A stretch of DNA of 35,502 bases, from positions 1 through 35,502 of the forward strand of contig JAAXOU010000020.1 of assembly GCA_012396115.1 (NCBI GenBank), written 5' to 3'. The translations under genes were made by a program, and so were the position numbers. Shown here one piece after another: positions 1 through 8,431 of the stretch. The notes beneath the pieces were generated by a model, which was given only the letters and a program-made list of their open reading frames with translations, did no database searches and had not been told where the DNA came from. This DNA is from Streptomyces somaliensis DSM 40738 (GTDB lineage: Bacteria > Actinomycetota > Actinomycetes > Streptomycetales > Streptomycetaceae). Positions within the stretch are counted from its first letter, which is position 1. The number at the start of each line of letters is the position of its first letter.

Positions 1-142
1 CTCCGCCTCCCGAGCGGCGGGCCGGAGCGGTGGGCCACGACCGGCGCCCCGGCACGGGAGTGGCCCATACCCAGCCCAGGGAACCCGTACCTCCGGTGCG
101 GAACACCCCCATTCCTCCGACGCGGAACGGAAAGGACAGTCC
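1..142. other. Upstream region of the first gene
   Basis: No gene is supported here. The last bases before 143 hold GGAAAGGA, a good ribosome binding site for the dehydrogenase start. Two imperfect direct copies of a CCTCCG-N-GCGGAAC type segment lie at about 91-130 and could be promoter-associated; this is only a visual observation. Confidence 0.4.
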
Positions 143-1198
143 ATGCGCGCACTGACGCTCCGACCCGGCCCCGGGGCCTCGATGGAGGTCCGCGAACTCC
201 CCCCGCCCTCCCCCGGCCCGCGGGAACTGCTGGTCCGGGGGCTGGCGCTGGGCGTCTGCGGCACCGACCGGGAGATCGCCGGCGGGCACTACGGCACCGC
301 GCCCGCCGGGCGGGACTGGATGGTGACCGGCCACGAGTCGCTGGGGCGGGTCGAGCAGGCGCCGCCCGGAAGCGGCTTCTCCCCCGGCGACCTGGTGGTC
401 GGCGTGGTCCGCCGTCCCGACCCCGTCCCGTGCGGGGCGTGCGCCCGCGGGCACTTCGACATGTGCCGCAACGGCCGCTACCGGGAGCGGGGCATCAAGG
501 AGCTGGACGGCTACGGCGCGGAGTACTGGACCGTGGAGTGCGACTACGCCGTCGGCCTGGACCCGCGTCTGGAGGCCGTGGGGATGCTCCTGGAGCCGAC
601 GGCCGTCGTGGTCAAGGCGTGGCAGCAGGTCGATCTGGTGGGGAGCCGGTCCTGGTTCGAGCCGCGGCGGGTCCTCGTGACCGGGGCCGGCCCCATCGGG
701 CTCCTCGCCGCGCTGGTCGGCGTGGAGCGGGGCCTGGAGGTGCACGTGCTGGACCGCGTCGAGCGGGGGCCGAAGCCCCGGCTCGTACGGTCCCTCGGCG
801 CGGAGTACCACAGCGGCGCGCCCCGCGAGGTGATGGACGGCGTGCGGCCCGACGTCGTCGTCGAGGCGACCGGCGCCGCGCAGGTGGTGTTCGCGGCCCT
901 GTCGGGCACCGCGCCGTACGGCGTGCTGTGCCTGACCGGCGTGTCCTCCGCCGGCCGGCGCGTCACGGTGGACGCGGGGATGGTCAACCGGGAGCTGGTG
1001 CTGGAGAACGACGTGGTCGTCGGTTCGGTGAACGCCAACCTCGACCACTACCGGCAGGCCGCGGCGGTGCTGGCCCGGGCCGACGGGGCGTGGCTGGACG
1101 GCCTGGTCACCCGGAGGGTGCCGCTGGACCGCTTCCGTGAGGCGTTCGCCCCGCGCGACGACGACGTCAAGGTCGTGATCGACCTGCACCGCCCCTGA
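143..1198 (+). CDS. Glucose 1-dehydrogenase-like zinc-dependent alcohol dehydrogenase
   Basis: Medium-chain dehydrogenase/reductase of 351 residues, the usual family length. The catalytic zinc site is visible as Cys39 in GVCGTD and His64-Glu65 in GHES. A structural-zinc loop has Cys97, Cys100 and Cys108, with Gly at one of the four classical cysteine positions. The segment NGRYRERGIKELDGYGAEY (about 110-128) is typical of the glucose dehydrogenase subgroup rather than generic alcohol dehydrogenases. A Rossmann motif GAGPIG follows near residue 180. The family oxidises aldoses with NAD(P) in the cytoplasm. The ATG has a GGAAAGGA ribosome binding site. It stands alone, with the next gene on the other strand. 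Sugar specificity is inferred only from subgroup resemblance; another polyol or aldose is possible. Confidence 0.85.
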   Translation: MRALTLRPGPGASMEVRELPPPSPGPRELLVRGLALGVCGTDREIAGGHYGTAPAGRDWMVTGHESLGRVEQAPPGSGFSPGDLVVGVVRRPDPVPCGACARGHFDMCRNGRYRERGIKELDGYGAEYWTVECDYAVGLDPRLEAVGMLLEPTAVVVKAWQQVDLVGSRSWFEPRRVLVTGAGPIGLLAALVGVERGLEVHVLDRVERGPKPRLVRSLGAEYHSGAPREVMDGVRPDVVVEATGAAQVVFAALSGTAPYGVLCLTGVSSAGRRVTVDAGMVNRELVLENDVVVGSVNANLDHYRQAAAVLARADGAWLDGLVTRRVPLDRFREAFAPRDDDVKVVIDLHRP

Positions 1199-1289
1199 CC
1201 GGCGCCCGCCGACCTGCCTGTGGGCGGACGGCCCCGGTGGGCGAACGGGCGCGGGACGGCGGGGCGGCCCCCGCCGCCCCGCGCCCGGC

Positions 1290-1973
1290 CTACCGGACGG
1301 TGGCGGCGAGGCGGAGCCGTCCGTCGTCGACCTCGGCGACCCGGTCGACCGCGGTGAGGTGGGTGCGGTCGTGGGTGACCAGCACGGTCGCGGTGGCCCG
1401 CTGGTGGGTGAGGCGGGTGATCAGGTCGATGACGGCCGCGCCGCGTTCGTGGTCGAGGGCGCTGGTGGGCTCGTCGACCAGCAGGACGGTGGGGTCGTTC
1501 ACCAGGGCGCGGGCGATGTTGATCCGCTGGCGCTGGCCGCCGGAGAGCTGGTGGGGCCGCCGGTCGGCCCGGTCGGCGAGGCCGACGGCGTCGAGCAGCT
1601 CCAGCGCCCGGCCCCGGGCGGCACGCGGCTTGCGGCCGTCGATCTGCGCCATGACCTGGAGCTGCTCGGCGGCGGTGAGGGAGGGCAGCAGGTTGGGCTG
1701 TTGGAAGACGATGCCGACCTTGCGGCGGCGCAGGTCGGTGAGTTCGCCGCGGGTCATGCCGGTGGTCAGGGTGCCGTCGATGGTGACGGTGCCGCTGTCG
1801 GGCGCGATGAGGGTGGCGGCGACGGCGAGGAGGCTGGACTTGCCGGAGCCGGAGGGGCCGACGACGGCGGTCAGGCTGCCCTCGGGCACGTCCAGGGTGA
1901 CCCGGTCGAGGGCGGTCAGGCGGGAGTCCCCGTCGGGGTAGGTGAGGGTGACGTCGGTCAGGTGCAGGCTCAT
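1290..1973 (-). CDS. ABC transporter ATP-binding protein (MacB/LolD type)
   Basis: ATPase of 227 residues, a normal length. Walker A is GPSGSGKSS (about 39-47), the Q-loop sits in VFQQPNLLP, the signature is LSGGQRQR (about 143), and Walker B with D-loop is LLVDEPTSALD. The switch histidine lies in LVTHD. The sequence resembles the MacB/LolD group that works with FtsX-type permeases instead of classical importers. The ATG overlaps the permease stop as ATGA, so the two are translationally coupled and should form one complex at the inner face of the membrane. A longer in-frame reading upstream lies inside the permease gene in another frame and is rejected. The cargo is unknown; lipid, lipoprotein or peptide export is usual for this group. 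Confidence 0.92.
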   Translation of the reverse strand: MSLHLTDVTLTYPDGDSRLTALDRVTLDVPEGSLTAVVGPSGSGKSSLLAVAATLIAPDSGTVTIDGTLTTGMTRGELTDLRRRKVGIVFQQPNLLPSLTAAEQLQVMAQIDGRKPRAARGRALELLDAVGLADRADRRPHQLSGGQRQRINIARALVNDPTVLLVDEPTSALDHERGAAVIDLITRLTHQRATATVLVTHDRTHLTAVDRVAEVDDGRLRLAATVR

Positions 1974-3058
1974 CGGGCGCTCCCCAGGGCGGTCAGCGGG
2001 TCGACGGAGGTGATGCGGCGGATGGACAGGGCGGCCCCGAGCGCACCGAGCGCGATCATCACGGCGGCCGGGGGGAGGACGGTGGCGGGGGTGAGGAGGA
2101 ACGGTACGTCCGAGCCCGCCACGAGGGCGCCGGCACCGGCGGCGAGGCCGGTCCCGACCAGGGTGCCGCCGACCAGCAGGACGACCGCCTGGCCGAGGGC
2201 GTCCTTGAGGAGGGTGGCGGTGGAGGCGCCCAGTGCCTTGAGGACGGCGACGTCGCCGCTGCGCTGGATGGTCCACACCGTGAAGAAAGCGCCCACGACG
2301 AGCGCGGAGATCGCGAACAGGAAGCCGCGCATCAGCTGCAGGGACCCGTTCTCGGAGGCGTGGGAGCCGATCGCGGACAGCGATTCGTCCCTGGGGACCG
2401 TCCTGGTGCCCGCGGCCCGGTCGGCCGCCTCGACGTCGGCGCCGGGGGCGGTGTCCAGGGCGATGACGGTGGCGGTCGGCGCGTCGGCCCCGCCCGCGGG
2501 GGGCGCGATCCTCCGCCACAGGTCCAGGCTGGTCCAGACGACCGGGGTGTGGCTGAAGGAGGCGTCGCCGCTCACGGCGGCGACGGTCACCTCCTGTCCG
2601 GCGAGGGTGAGGGTGTCGCCCGCCTCCACTCCGAGGTCGGCGGCGGCGGCGGTGGACAGGACCGCCGCGCGGCCGTCGATCCTGTCGCCCCGGGGTGCGA
2701 GCACGGAACCGGGGCGGACGCCGAAGGCCGACACGCCGGTGCTCCTGCTGCCGGCGTTCGCCCTGGTGGTGGTGATGCCCAGCGGCTCGGCGCCGTCCAC
2801 CCCGGGTGTCCGGGCCCACCGCTTCCACTGCTCCTCGTCGACGGCGGAGTCCGAGTACGACGGCTCCTCCCCGGCGCCGGGCGCGTCGAAGGCGATCGCG
2901 TCGGCGGGCAGGGACGTGATCGCGGAGGTGTTCTGCCGGCCCAGGCCGGCGGTCAGTCCGGACAGCAGTCCGACCAGCAGGGTGATCAGCACGATGACGG
3001 TGCCCATCAGGGCGAAGCGCCCCTTGGCGAACTTCAGGTCTCTCCAGGCGACGAACAC
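1970..3058 (-). CDS. FtsX-like ABC transporter permease
   Basis: Permease of 362 residues. One membrane segment near the N terminus (ALMGTVIVLITLLVGLLSGL) is followed by a large extracytoplasmic domain of roughly 190 residues, then three C-terminal membrane segments. This is the MacB/FtsX topology. The chosen start is GTG at 3058, giving (M)FVAWRDLKFAKGRF, which matches the usual N terminus of actinomycete members and has GAAAGGG about 11 bases upstream. Earlier in-frame codons run into the divergent promoter region and the kinase gene. It forms an operon with the ATPase downstream. The divergent two-component genes next door suggest that its expression answers to that kinase; this is inferred from layout. 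Confidence 0.88.
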   Translation of the reverse strand: MFVAWRDLKFAKGRFALMGTVIVLITLLVGLLSGLTAGLGRQNTSAITSLPADAIAFDAPGAGEEPSYSDSAVDEEQWKRWARTPGVDGAEPLGITTTRANAGSRSTGVSAFGVRPGSVLAPRGDRIDGRAAVLSTAAAADLGVEAGDTLTLAGQEVTVAAVSGDASFSHTPVVWTSLDLWRRIAPPAGGADAPTATVIALDTAPGADVEAADRAAGTRTVPRDESLSAIGSHASENGSLQLMRGFLFAISALVVGAFFTVWTIQRSGDVAVLKALGASTATLLKDALGQAVVLLVGGTLVGTGLAAGAGALVAGSDVPFLLTPATVLPPAAVMIALGALGAALSIRRITSVDPLTALGSAR

Positions 3059-3229
3059 GGCGCGGTGTGCCCTTTCACGGGTGGAAGCGGTGGGACCTCC
3101 ACCGTCGCCGCCGGCTACCCGGCCGGGCATCCGGCCCAGGACGGCAATCGGCGCGCCGAAGGACGGCGCGCCGGTTCCAACTTTCGACAGAGGCCGCCTC
3201 CCGGGGCTCCTCCTTAGGCTGGGGGGACC
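3059..3229. promoter_or_regulatory. Divergent promoter region with a 9-bp inverted repeat
   Basis: This 171-base space separates the minus-strand permease from the plus-strand kinase, so it must hold promoters for both. It contains the inverted repeat CGGCGCGCC-7-GGCGCGCCG at 3149-3173, with perfect 9-bp arms. The position fits an operator for the neighbouring response regulator, but a composition-driven hairpin is also possible. No clear -10/-35 pair could be assigned by eye. Confidence 0.4.
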
Positions 3230-4450
3230 GTGAACACCACCGCTCCCGCCCTCATCCCCACCACCCGGGCCCTGGCCTGGTGCCTGCACCTGCTGGTCGC
3301 CGGGCTGCTCGCGCTGGCCGGCGGCCGGGCCGCGGCCGGCGGCCACCCGCACGCCGACTGGGTCGTCACCGCGGCGGCGGCGTGCGGCCTGTTGTACGCG
3401 GCCGGTCCCGCACTGCCCCGCGTGGGCCGTTCGCGGCGGGCCGCCGCGCTGTGGCTGGCCGGCGTGGCCGCGCTGTGGCTGGTGCTGCTGGCCCTGTCGG
3501 CCGACGGGGTGTGGATGGCGTTCCCGCTGTACTTCCTCCAGCTCCACCTGCTGCCCCGCCGTGCCGGGCCCGCCGCCGTGGCGGTCACCGCGGCGGCGGC
3601 CGTCGCCGGCTTCGCCGCGCACCACGGGTCGTTCGACGCGACGATGCCTATCGGGCCGACCCTCGGCGCCGCCGTGGCGGTGGCGGTGGTGCGGGGGTAC
3701 CAGACCCTGTACCGGGAGAGCGAGCGGCGCAGGCGCCTGATCGAGGAGCTCACCGCCACCCGCGCTGACCTGGCCGCCGCCCAGCACACCGCCGGTGTGC
3801 TGGCCGAACGCGAGCGGCTGGCCCGCGAGATCCACGACACCCTCGCCCAGGGCCTCTCCAGCATCCAGCTGCTGTTGCGCGCCGCCGAACGCGCCCTGCC
3901 CGGGGCTCCGCAGAACGCCGCCCGCCACGTCGACCAGGCCCGTCAGACGGCCGTCGACAACCTCGCCGAGGCCCGCCGCTTCGTCGCCGCGCTCGCCCCG
4001 CCCGCCCTGGAGGGCACCACCCTGCCCGACGCCCTGGAACGCCTGTGCGCCACCACCAGCACCCGTCACCGCGTCGCCGCGCGCTTCCGCCTCGTCGGCG
4101 ATCCCGTCCCGCTGCCGACCGCGCACGAGGTCGCGCTGCTGCGGATCGCCCAGTCCGCCCTCGCGAACACGGTCCGCCACGCCGGGGCCGACGCCGCCGA
4201 GGTGACCCTCGGCTACCTCGGCGACCACGTCGCCCTGGACGTCGTCGACGACGGACGCGGTTTCGACCCCGGCGGCCTGCCCGTCCCCGACCCGCAGTCC
4301 GGCGGGTTCGGGCTGGCCGCCGTGCGCGCCCGCGTCCGCGCCCTCGGCGGCACCCTCACCGTCGAGTCCGCACCCGGCCGGGGCACCGTCCTGGCCACCA
4401 GGCTGCCCCTCGACCAGTCCCCCGACCCCGCTCCCGAGGCCCGACCGTGA
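3230..4450 (+). CDS. NarL-family sensor histidine kinase
   Basis: Kinase of 406 residues. The N-terminal 170 residues hold about five hydrophobic segments with short loops and no large sensor domain, so signal is probably sensed in or at the membrane. A short coiled linker leads to a HisKA_3 dimerisation domain, LAREIHDTLAQGLSSIQ, with the phosphorylated histidine at about residue 202. The ATPase domain has an N-box-like NTVRHAG, a G1 box VVDDGRGFDPGG and a G2 box GFGLAAVRARV. GTG is the start, with GGGGGGAC just upstream. The stop overlaps the regulator start as GTGA, so the pair is translationally coupled. Divergence from the ABC pair suggests it controls export. Confidence 0.93.
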   Translation: MNTTAPALIPTTRALAWCLHLLVAGLLALAGGRAAAGGHPHADWVVTAAAACGLLYAAGPALPRVGRSRRAAALWLAGVAALWLVLLALSADGVWMAFPLYFLQLHLLPRRAGPAAVAVTAAAAVAGFAAHHGSFDATMPIGPTLGAAVAVAVVRGYQTLYRESERRRRLIEELTATRADLAAAQHTAGVLAERERLAREIHDTLAQGLSSIQLLLRAAERALPGAPQNAARHVDQARQTAVDNLAEARRFVAALAPPALEGTTLPDALERLCATTSTRHRVAARFRLVGDPVPLPTAHEVALLRIAQSALANTVRHAGADAAEVTLGYLGDHVALDVVDDGRGFDPGGLPVPDPQSGGFGLAAVRARVRALGGTLTVESAPGRGTVLATRLPLDQSPDPAPEARP

Positions 4451-5082
4451 CCGAGACCCCCATCCGCCTGCTCCTGGCCGACGACCACCCCGTCGTACGG
4501 GCGGGGTTGCGCGCCGTACTGGAGACCGAGCCCGGCATCGAGGTGGTGGCCGAGGCCGCCACCGCCGAGGCCGCCGTCGACCGCGCCGCCCGGGGCGACG
4601 TCGACGTCGTCCTCATGGACCTCCGGTTCGGCGGGGGAATGACCGGCGCCGAGGCCACCGCCGTCATCACCGCCCGTCCCGGCGCGCCCCGCGTGCTGGT
4701 CGTCACCACCTACGACACCGACGCCGACACCCTCCCCGCCATCGAGGCCGGGGCCACCGGCTACCTCCTCAAGGACGCCCCGCCCGAGGACCTGGCCGCG
4801 GCGGTGCGCACCGCCGCGGCGGGCCGTACGGCGCTGGCACCCGCCGTGGCGGACCGGTTGATGAACCGGCTGCGCGCCCCCGGCACCACCCTGAGCCGAC
4901 GGGAGACCGAGGTGCTCGCCCTGGTCGCCGAGGGCCTGTCCAACCAGGCCGTCGGCGACCGGCTCCACCTCACCGAGGGGACCGTCAAGTCCCATCTGGC
5001 CCGCGTCTACGCCAAGCTCGACGTCGACTCGCGCACCGCCGCCGTCGCCACCGCCACCCGCCTCGGCCTCATCCGCCGGTAG
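4447..5082 (+). CDS. NarL/FixJ-family response regulator
   Basis: Regulator of 211 residues. The receiver domain has the acidic pair Asp12-Asp13, the phosphorylated Asp58 in VVLMDLRF and the conserved lysine in GYLLKDAPPEDL. The C-terminal LuxR-type helix-turn-helix is clear: LSRRETEVLALVAEGLSNQAVGDRLHLTEGTVKSHLARVYAKL. GTG at 4447 overlaps the kinase stop. It should be phosphorylated by that kinase and bind near its own divergent promoter region; the target is inferred. The gene ends directly against IS debris, so its downstream side marks the left edge of the accessory region. Confidence 0.93.
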   Translation: MTETPIRLLLADDHPVVRAGLRAVLETEPGIEVVAEAATAEAAVDRAARGDVDVVLMDLRFGGGMTGAEATAVITARPGAPRVLVVTTYDTDADTLPAIEAGATGYLLKDAPPEDLAAAVRTAAAGRTALAPAVADRLMNRLRAPGTTLSRRETEVLALVAEGLSNQAVGDRLHLTEGTVKSHLARVYAKLDVDSRTAAVATATRLGLIRR

Positions 5083-5085
5083 CGG

Positions 5086-5285
5086 CCCCGGCCGTCTGCG
5101 ATGACCAGGCCGAGGACGTCCACGGCAAGGCCGCGCTTGCGACCGGGTACCCGCTTGGCGGGATCCCGGCCGGCTCGAACTCCTCGGTGTACCTCTTCGT
5201 GTACTTGCTTCCCACCTGGGACTACTTCCTCTGGAACCTCAAGCTCCCAGTCTCCAGGTGTCCACGATCAAGGGGAAGCTTCGCT
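5086..5285 (-). mobile_element. Chimeric IS relic: IS3 end and OrfA start joined to an IS5-type DDE fragment
   Basis: On the minus strand, 5282-5216 resembles the terminal sequence before the IS3 OrfA relic at 13.9 kb: both share TCTCCAGGTGTCC and GGGAAGCTTC blocks on the plus strand. A GTG at 5215 then reads (M)GSKYTKRYTEEFEPA, a typical IS3-family OrfA beginning. After about 17 codons the reading changes to RDPAKRVPGRKRGLAVDVLGL, typical of the IS5-family DDE domain. So two unrelated transposase fragments are spliced together, probably by nested insertion and deletion. Neither can be functional. Confidence 0.7.
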
Positions 5286-5702
5286 GCCGCCCTTGGGCGT
5301 CCAGGGGGCCGGGGGAGGTTCGGGGCCCTCCAGGGCGTTGCGAAACTTTTCCTTGAGGGTCTTGGGCGGGGACAGGCTCTCCTCGTGCGCGTGGACGAGG
5401 CGGGCTGTGGTCACGCGTATGTGGCACTCGCGGTGGTGCTGCCTGACCCAGACCAGCCAGGCCCCGTCCGGGGTGAGGAAGGCGCGGCGGGCCGGGGTCT
5501 CACCGCTTCGCGCGTGTCTGGCCAGGACGTCCGGCAGGTAGTTGAGAGCGGCATCCTCGGCGACGGCCTGCGCCTGCTCCCGGGTACCGCTGATCGGATG
5601 GGTGGCCACCAGGGCCCAGCGGTGCAGCTTCACCTCACTGCCGTCGACACGCCGCGTCGTACGGGTGTCCTCTTCGATGAGGACGTACCAGTCGTCAGCC
5701 AC
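5268..5702 (-). CDS. Hypothetical protein with a C terminus supplied by an IS end
   Basis: Protein of 144 residues starting at GTG (MADDWYVLIEEDTRTTRR). I do not recognise a named family. It looks like a small cytoplasmic actinomycete protein rich in charged and aromatic residues, with no signal peptide or membrane segment. Codon use looks genuine up to about residue 135. The last codons, SEASP-stop, fall inside the IS terminal sequence of the neighbouring relic, so the natural C terminus was probably lost when the element inserted. It may therefore be a truncated but still translated gene. No clear operon partner is visible; the gene upstream on the same strand ends before a 255-base spacer in which I see no gene. 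Confidence 0.55.
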   Translation of the reverse strand: MADDWYVLIEEDTRTTRRVDGSEVKLHRWALVATHPISGTREQAQAVAEDAALNYLPDVLARHARSGETPARRAFLTPDGAWLVWVRQHHRECHIRVTTARLVHAHEESLSPPKTLKEKFRNALEGPEPPPAPWTPKGGSEASP

Positions 5703-5957
5703 ATGGAGAGCTTAACCGTCCTGCCCGGCCCGACATCTGTGGTTCTCCCCCTGGTCCAGCACGCCGATGCTGAGGGCGAAACGGCCGACGCGGCCGGCTG
5801 ACACAGGGCGCGGTGAGCGGAGGGAAGCGGCGGCGAGGAAGGGAGTGGCGGTTCAGGCCCCTGGACGGGGCCGGGTGCTTGTTCCATGGTCCTGGCCCGC
5901 CGGTGGCAGCCGGTTGGGCGGCCCGGGGCCGTCTCGGCCACGTCTCCGTGGCTTCAC

Positions 5958-6773
5958 TCAGGACGTGAGCTGCCTGCACACCTCAGCGGCCAGCTCGTCA
6001 GCGGTATCGAGCACGGTGGACAGAGCGCCTGGGGTCGTGCCGGACATGGCGAACAACCCGTGAGCCCTCGCCGCGAAGTCCGCAGGAGCAGCCGGGAGTC
6101 GTCCCGCACCCTGAACAGCTCCCTTTTCGTTCAACACCCAGCAACCCGCGTGAGCATGCAGGCCTTGCACGAGAAGTCCCACCGCGCGGAAGAGGCAGCC
6201 GGCGACGTAGAAGGCATCTCCGCGAGCCGCTCCCTTGCGGGCGTTGGCCAAGGTGAAGGGAGCCTCCCACTGCGCGTTGGCGATCAGCGCCTCGCGCAAC
6301 GGCTCCGGATAACGGCGAGTCTCCCGCTGCAGGACCCGCAGCTCTCCAACGGGATCAGCGAGAACGCGCCCAACGGCCACCTCACCGACATACGCATGGG
6401 AGTACACCCCAAGCGGGTGACCGGCCTGGACACCCACCTCGAAGCGCCCCTCCCGGCACTCCTCCCAAATCCGGTGAACACGGTCCAGATCGCGGTAGAT
6501 CCAGTCGACACGGCAGCCGTCAACGGTCAGCCATGCTCCACCGTCCACCCACGGCCCCCAGCCGCCCGGTTCCGTCACTTCGACCGACTCGCCGGTCAGT
6601 TCGGACGCGAGGAGCCGCAAAGCGGCAGTGTCCAGCGGCGGCCGGTAGTACAGACCCAGATCGAAATCAGAGTCGGGCCGGTCTGTCCCCTTCGCTCGGC
6701 TGCCGCCCAGACACACCCCGACCACTCCGCCGACGTCGGTCAACCGACCCGCGATCTCCGCCAAACGATCCAC
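5958..6773 (-). CDS. Nucleotidyltransferase-domain protein
   Basis: Protein of 271 residues from the chosen GTG (MDRLAEIAGRLTDVGGVVGV). The nucleotidyltransferase fold signature is GGSRAKGTDRPDSDFDLGLYY: a GS motif, then an Asp-x-Asp metal pair. A third acidic residue is probably in GCRVDWIYRD. The C-terminal half is helical (EAPFTLANARKGAARGDAFYVAGCLFRA), like HEPN-adjacent or DUF4037-like proteins. Relatives include aminoglycoside nucleotidyltransferases and minimal MNT proteins; the substrate here is unknown. Another GTG ten codons upstream is possible, and no strong ribosome binding site separates the two. No HEPN toxin gene lies next to it, so a classical MNT/HEPN toxin-antitoxin pair is not supported. 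Confidence 0.8.
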   Translation of the reverse strand: MDRLAEIAGRLTDVGGVVGVCLGGSRAKGTDRPDSDFDLGLYYRPPLDTAALRLLASELTGESVEVTEPGGWGPWVDGGAWLTVDGCRVDWIYRDLDRVHRIWEECREGRFEVGVQAGHPLGVYSHAYVGEVAVGRVLADPVGELRVLQRETRRYPEPLREALIANAQWEAPFTLANARKGAARGDAFYVAGCLFRAVGLLVQGLHAHAGCWVLNEKGAVQGAGRLPAAPADFAARAHGLFAMSGTTPGALSTVLDTADELAAEVCRQLTS

Positions 6774-6863
6774 AGCCCAGAGTCTGCAGAACCAGCGCAC
6801 CCACCGCGACCCCGTTTCCCGGCACCCTTCGCCCTCAGGCACACCCATCCGGGTGAAGTGACG

Positions 6864-7230
6864 ATGCAGGCGGCCGCCTCCGGCCCCCGGTTCACCGTCC
6901 ACGGCGCCACGAGGACCCACCACTCCGTCGACGAGAACGTCGAACCCCTCGGCATCAGCGGACAGTTCTTCCGCCGCGTCCCCGTCGGCGCCGACTTCCG
7001 CGTGGACGTCGCAGCGCTGCGGACCGCCGTCCGCGTCGACCGGGCTGGTGGTACTCCCCTGCGTCGTGGACAACGCCGGGGCCGTCGGCACCGGGGCCGT
7101 GGACCCGCTCGCCAACCTCCTGACCGTGGCCCGCGAGGGGGCCCTCCGGCATCACGCCGACGACGCGTTCGCCCGGTTCCCACCCTCACACAGGCTTCTC
7201 CTCCACGGCCTGACCGGGGCCGGCTCCCCG
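6864..7230 (+). pseudogene. Broken PLP-dependent amino acid decarboxylase fragment
   Basis: Reading from 6864, the segment ending VPVGADFRVDVAALRTAV aligns in style with group II decarboxylases (aromatic amino acid or glutamate/diaminobutyrate decarboxylase type). A +1 shift near 7035-7048 then gives VVDNAGAVGTGAVDPLANLL followed by VAREGALRHHADDAF. This matches the family's TAGTTGTGAVDPL...VHVDAA block, with the PLP-binding Asp retained. It continues to about PPSHRLLLHGLTGAGS and then decays. The N-terminal third, the Schiff-base lysine (HKW motif) and the C-terminal domain are missing. It is therefore a central fragment with a frameshift. It directly precedes an exporter gene that may once have worked with the enzyme. 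Confidence 0.6.
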
Positions 7231-7399
7231 CCCGGTCCGGCCGACCCGACAGCCCGCACCGGGACGATCCGTACGACACCCCGGTGGCGGAGGGGTCCTT
7301 CCCGCCGCATTACGACCGCGCCGCGGTCGGGGCGCACGCCCGTACCCGTGCCATCCTCTTCCCGCGCGGGTTTCCAACCGGTGAGAAGGGGATGCGTCC

Positions 7400-8431
7400 A
7401 TGACAGCCATGAGGGTCGGGGCGTACCGCGCCTACCTGGTCGGCCTGCCGGCCGCCCTGATGGCGACGGCCCTGTGGGGGTTCACCTTCCTCGGGCCGGC
7501 CGCCGTGGCCCCCGTCAACGTCTACTGGCTGGTCGTGGGCCGGTACGCCGTCTTCGGGCTGATGTCCCTGGCCGTGCTGCTCGTCCGGCGCCCCGGGCCG
7601 CGTGCCCTCGGCGCGCGCCGGCTGCTGACGGCCGTCCACCTGGGTGTGGTGGGGTACATCGGCTTCTACCTGTTGCTGGCGATGTCCGCCGAACTGGGGG
7701 GCGGGGTCCTGGCGTCGACGATGACCGGGCTGATCCCGCTGATGGTCACCCTGGTCTCGAACCGGCTGGAGAAGGTGCTCGCCTGGCGCCGGCTGACGGT
7801 GCCCGTCGTGGTGATCTCCATCGGCCTGCTGCTCGTCAACGGGGCGGAGCCCGCCGGTCGTGCCGCGAGCGGCCGCGACCTCGCACTGGGCGCCGTCCTG
7901 GGGTTCCTCTCCGCCGCCGCGTGGTCGTACTTCGTCATCGTCAACCGCCGGGTCCTGCGGAGCGGCGGCCGACCGGCCGTCGACGGCACCACCTGGACCG
8001 CCTGCATCGGGGCGGGGGCCTGCCTGGGGTCGCTGTTCCTGCTGCCGCTCGCGGTGACCGGCGGTGGGCCGTCGCCGCTGTCGGACGGCGGGACGCTGTG
8101 GCCGTTCCTCGCGTGGTGCGCGGCGCTGGCCGTGCTGGGCTCGTGGTGCGCGACCTGGTTCTGGAACCTGGCCTCCGAGCGGTTGCCGGCCACGGTGATG
8201 GGACCGGTGATCGGCATGGAGGCGGTCTTCGGTGCCGCCTTCAACCTGCTGTGGGCGGGCCGGACCCCGTCCTTCCACGAGTTGTGGGGCGGGCTGCTCG
8301 TGGTCGCGGGGGTGCTGCTGGCCTCGTACCTCTTCAACCGCGCCGGGCTCGCCCCGGGCAGCGCGCCGCCGGACCGGGCGGGCACCGCCGAGCCCGCCGG
8401 CCCGGTGCCCGTACGGTCGGACCGCGCCTGA
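7400..8431 (+). CDS. EamA/DMT-family exporter
   Basis: Integral membrane protein of 343 residues with about ten hydrophobic segments arranged as two five-helix EamA repeats (roughly 15-150 and 165-315), the standard drug/metabolite transporter layout. The C terminus is a hydrophilic, Pro/Ala-rich tail of about 25 residues. The ATG at 7400 follows GAGAAGGGG at a suitable distance. Family members export amino acids, metabolites or drugs across the cytoplasmic membrane. The substrate cannot be read from sequence. The decarboxylase fragment just upstream on the same strand hints that the original pair made and exported an amine, but this is inference. Confidence 0.88.
   Translation: MTAMRVGAYRAYLVGLPAALMATALWGFTFLGPAAVAPVNVYWLVVGRYAVFGLMSLAVLLVRRPGPRALGARRLLTAVHLGVVGYIGFYLLLAMSAELGGGVLASTMTGLIPLMVTLVSNRLEKVLAWRRLTVPVVVISIGLLLVNGAEPAGRAASGRDLALGAVLGFLSAAAWSYFVIVNRRVLRSGGRPAVDGTTWTACIGAGACLGSLFLLPLAVTGGGPSPLSDGGTLWPFLAWCAALAVLGSWCATWFWNLASERLPATVMGPVIGMEAVFGAAFNLLWAGRTPSFHELWGGLLVVAGVLLASYLFNRAGLAPGSAPPDRAGTAEPAGPVPVRSDRA

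Noticed and set aside
1359..3233. Plus-strand open frame of 624 codons opposite the ABC genes
   Set aside because: No recognisable domain; the minus strand has clear Walker and FtsX features and coupled starts.
5958..6773. MNT antitoxin of an HEPN/MNT toxin-antitoxin pair
   Set aside because: The protein is longer than minimal MNT antitoxins and no HEPN gene (RxxxxH motif) is encoded next to it.
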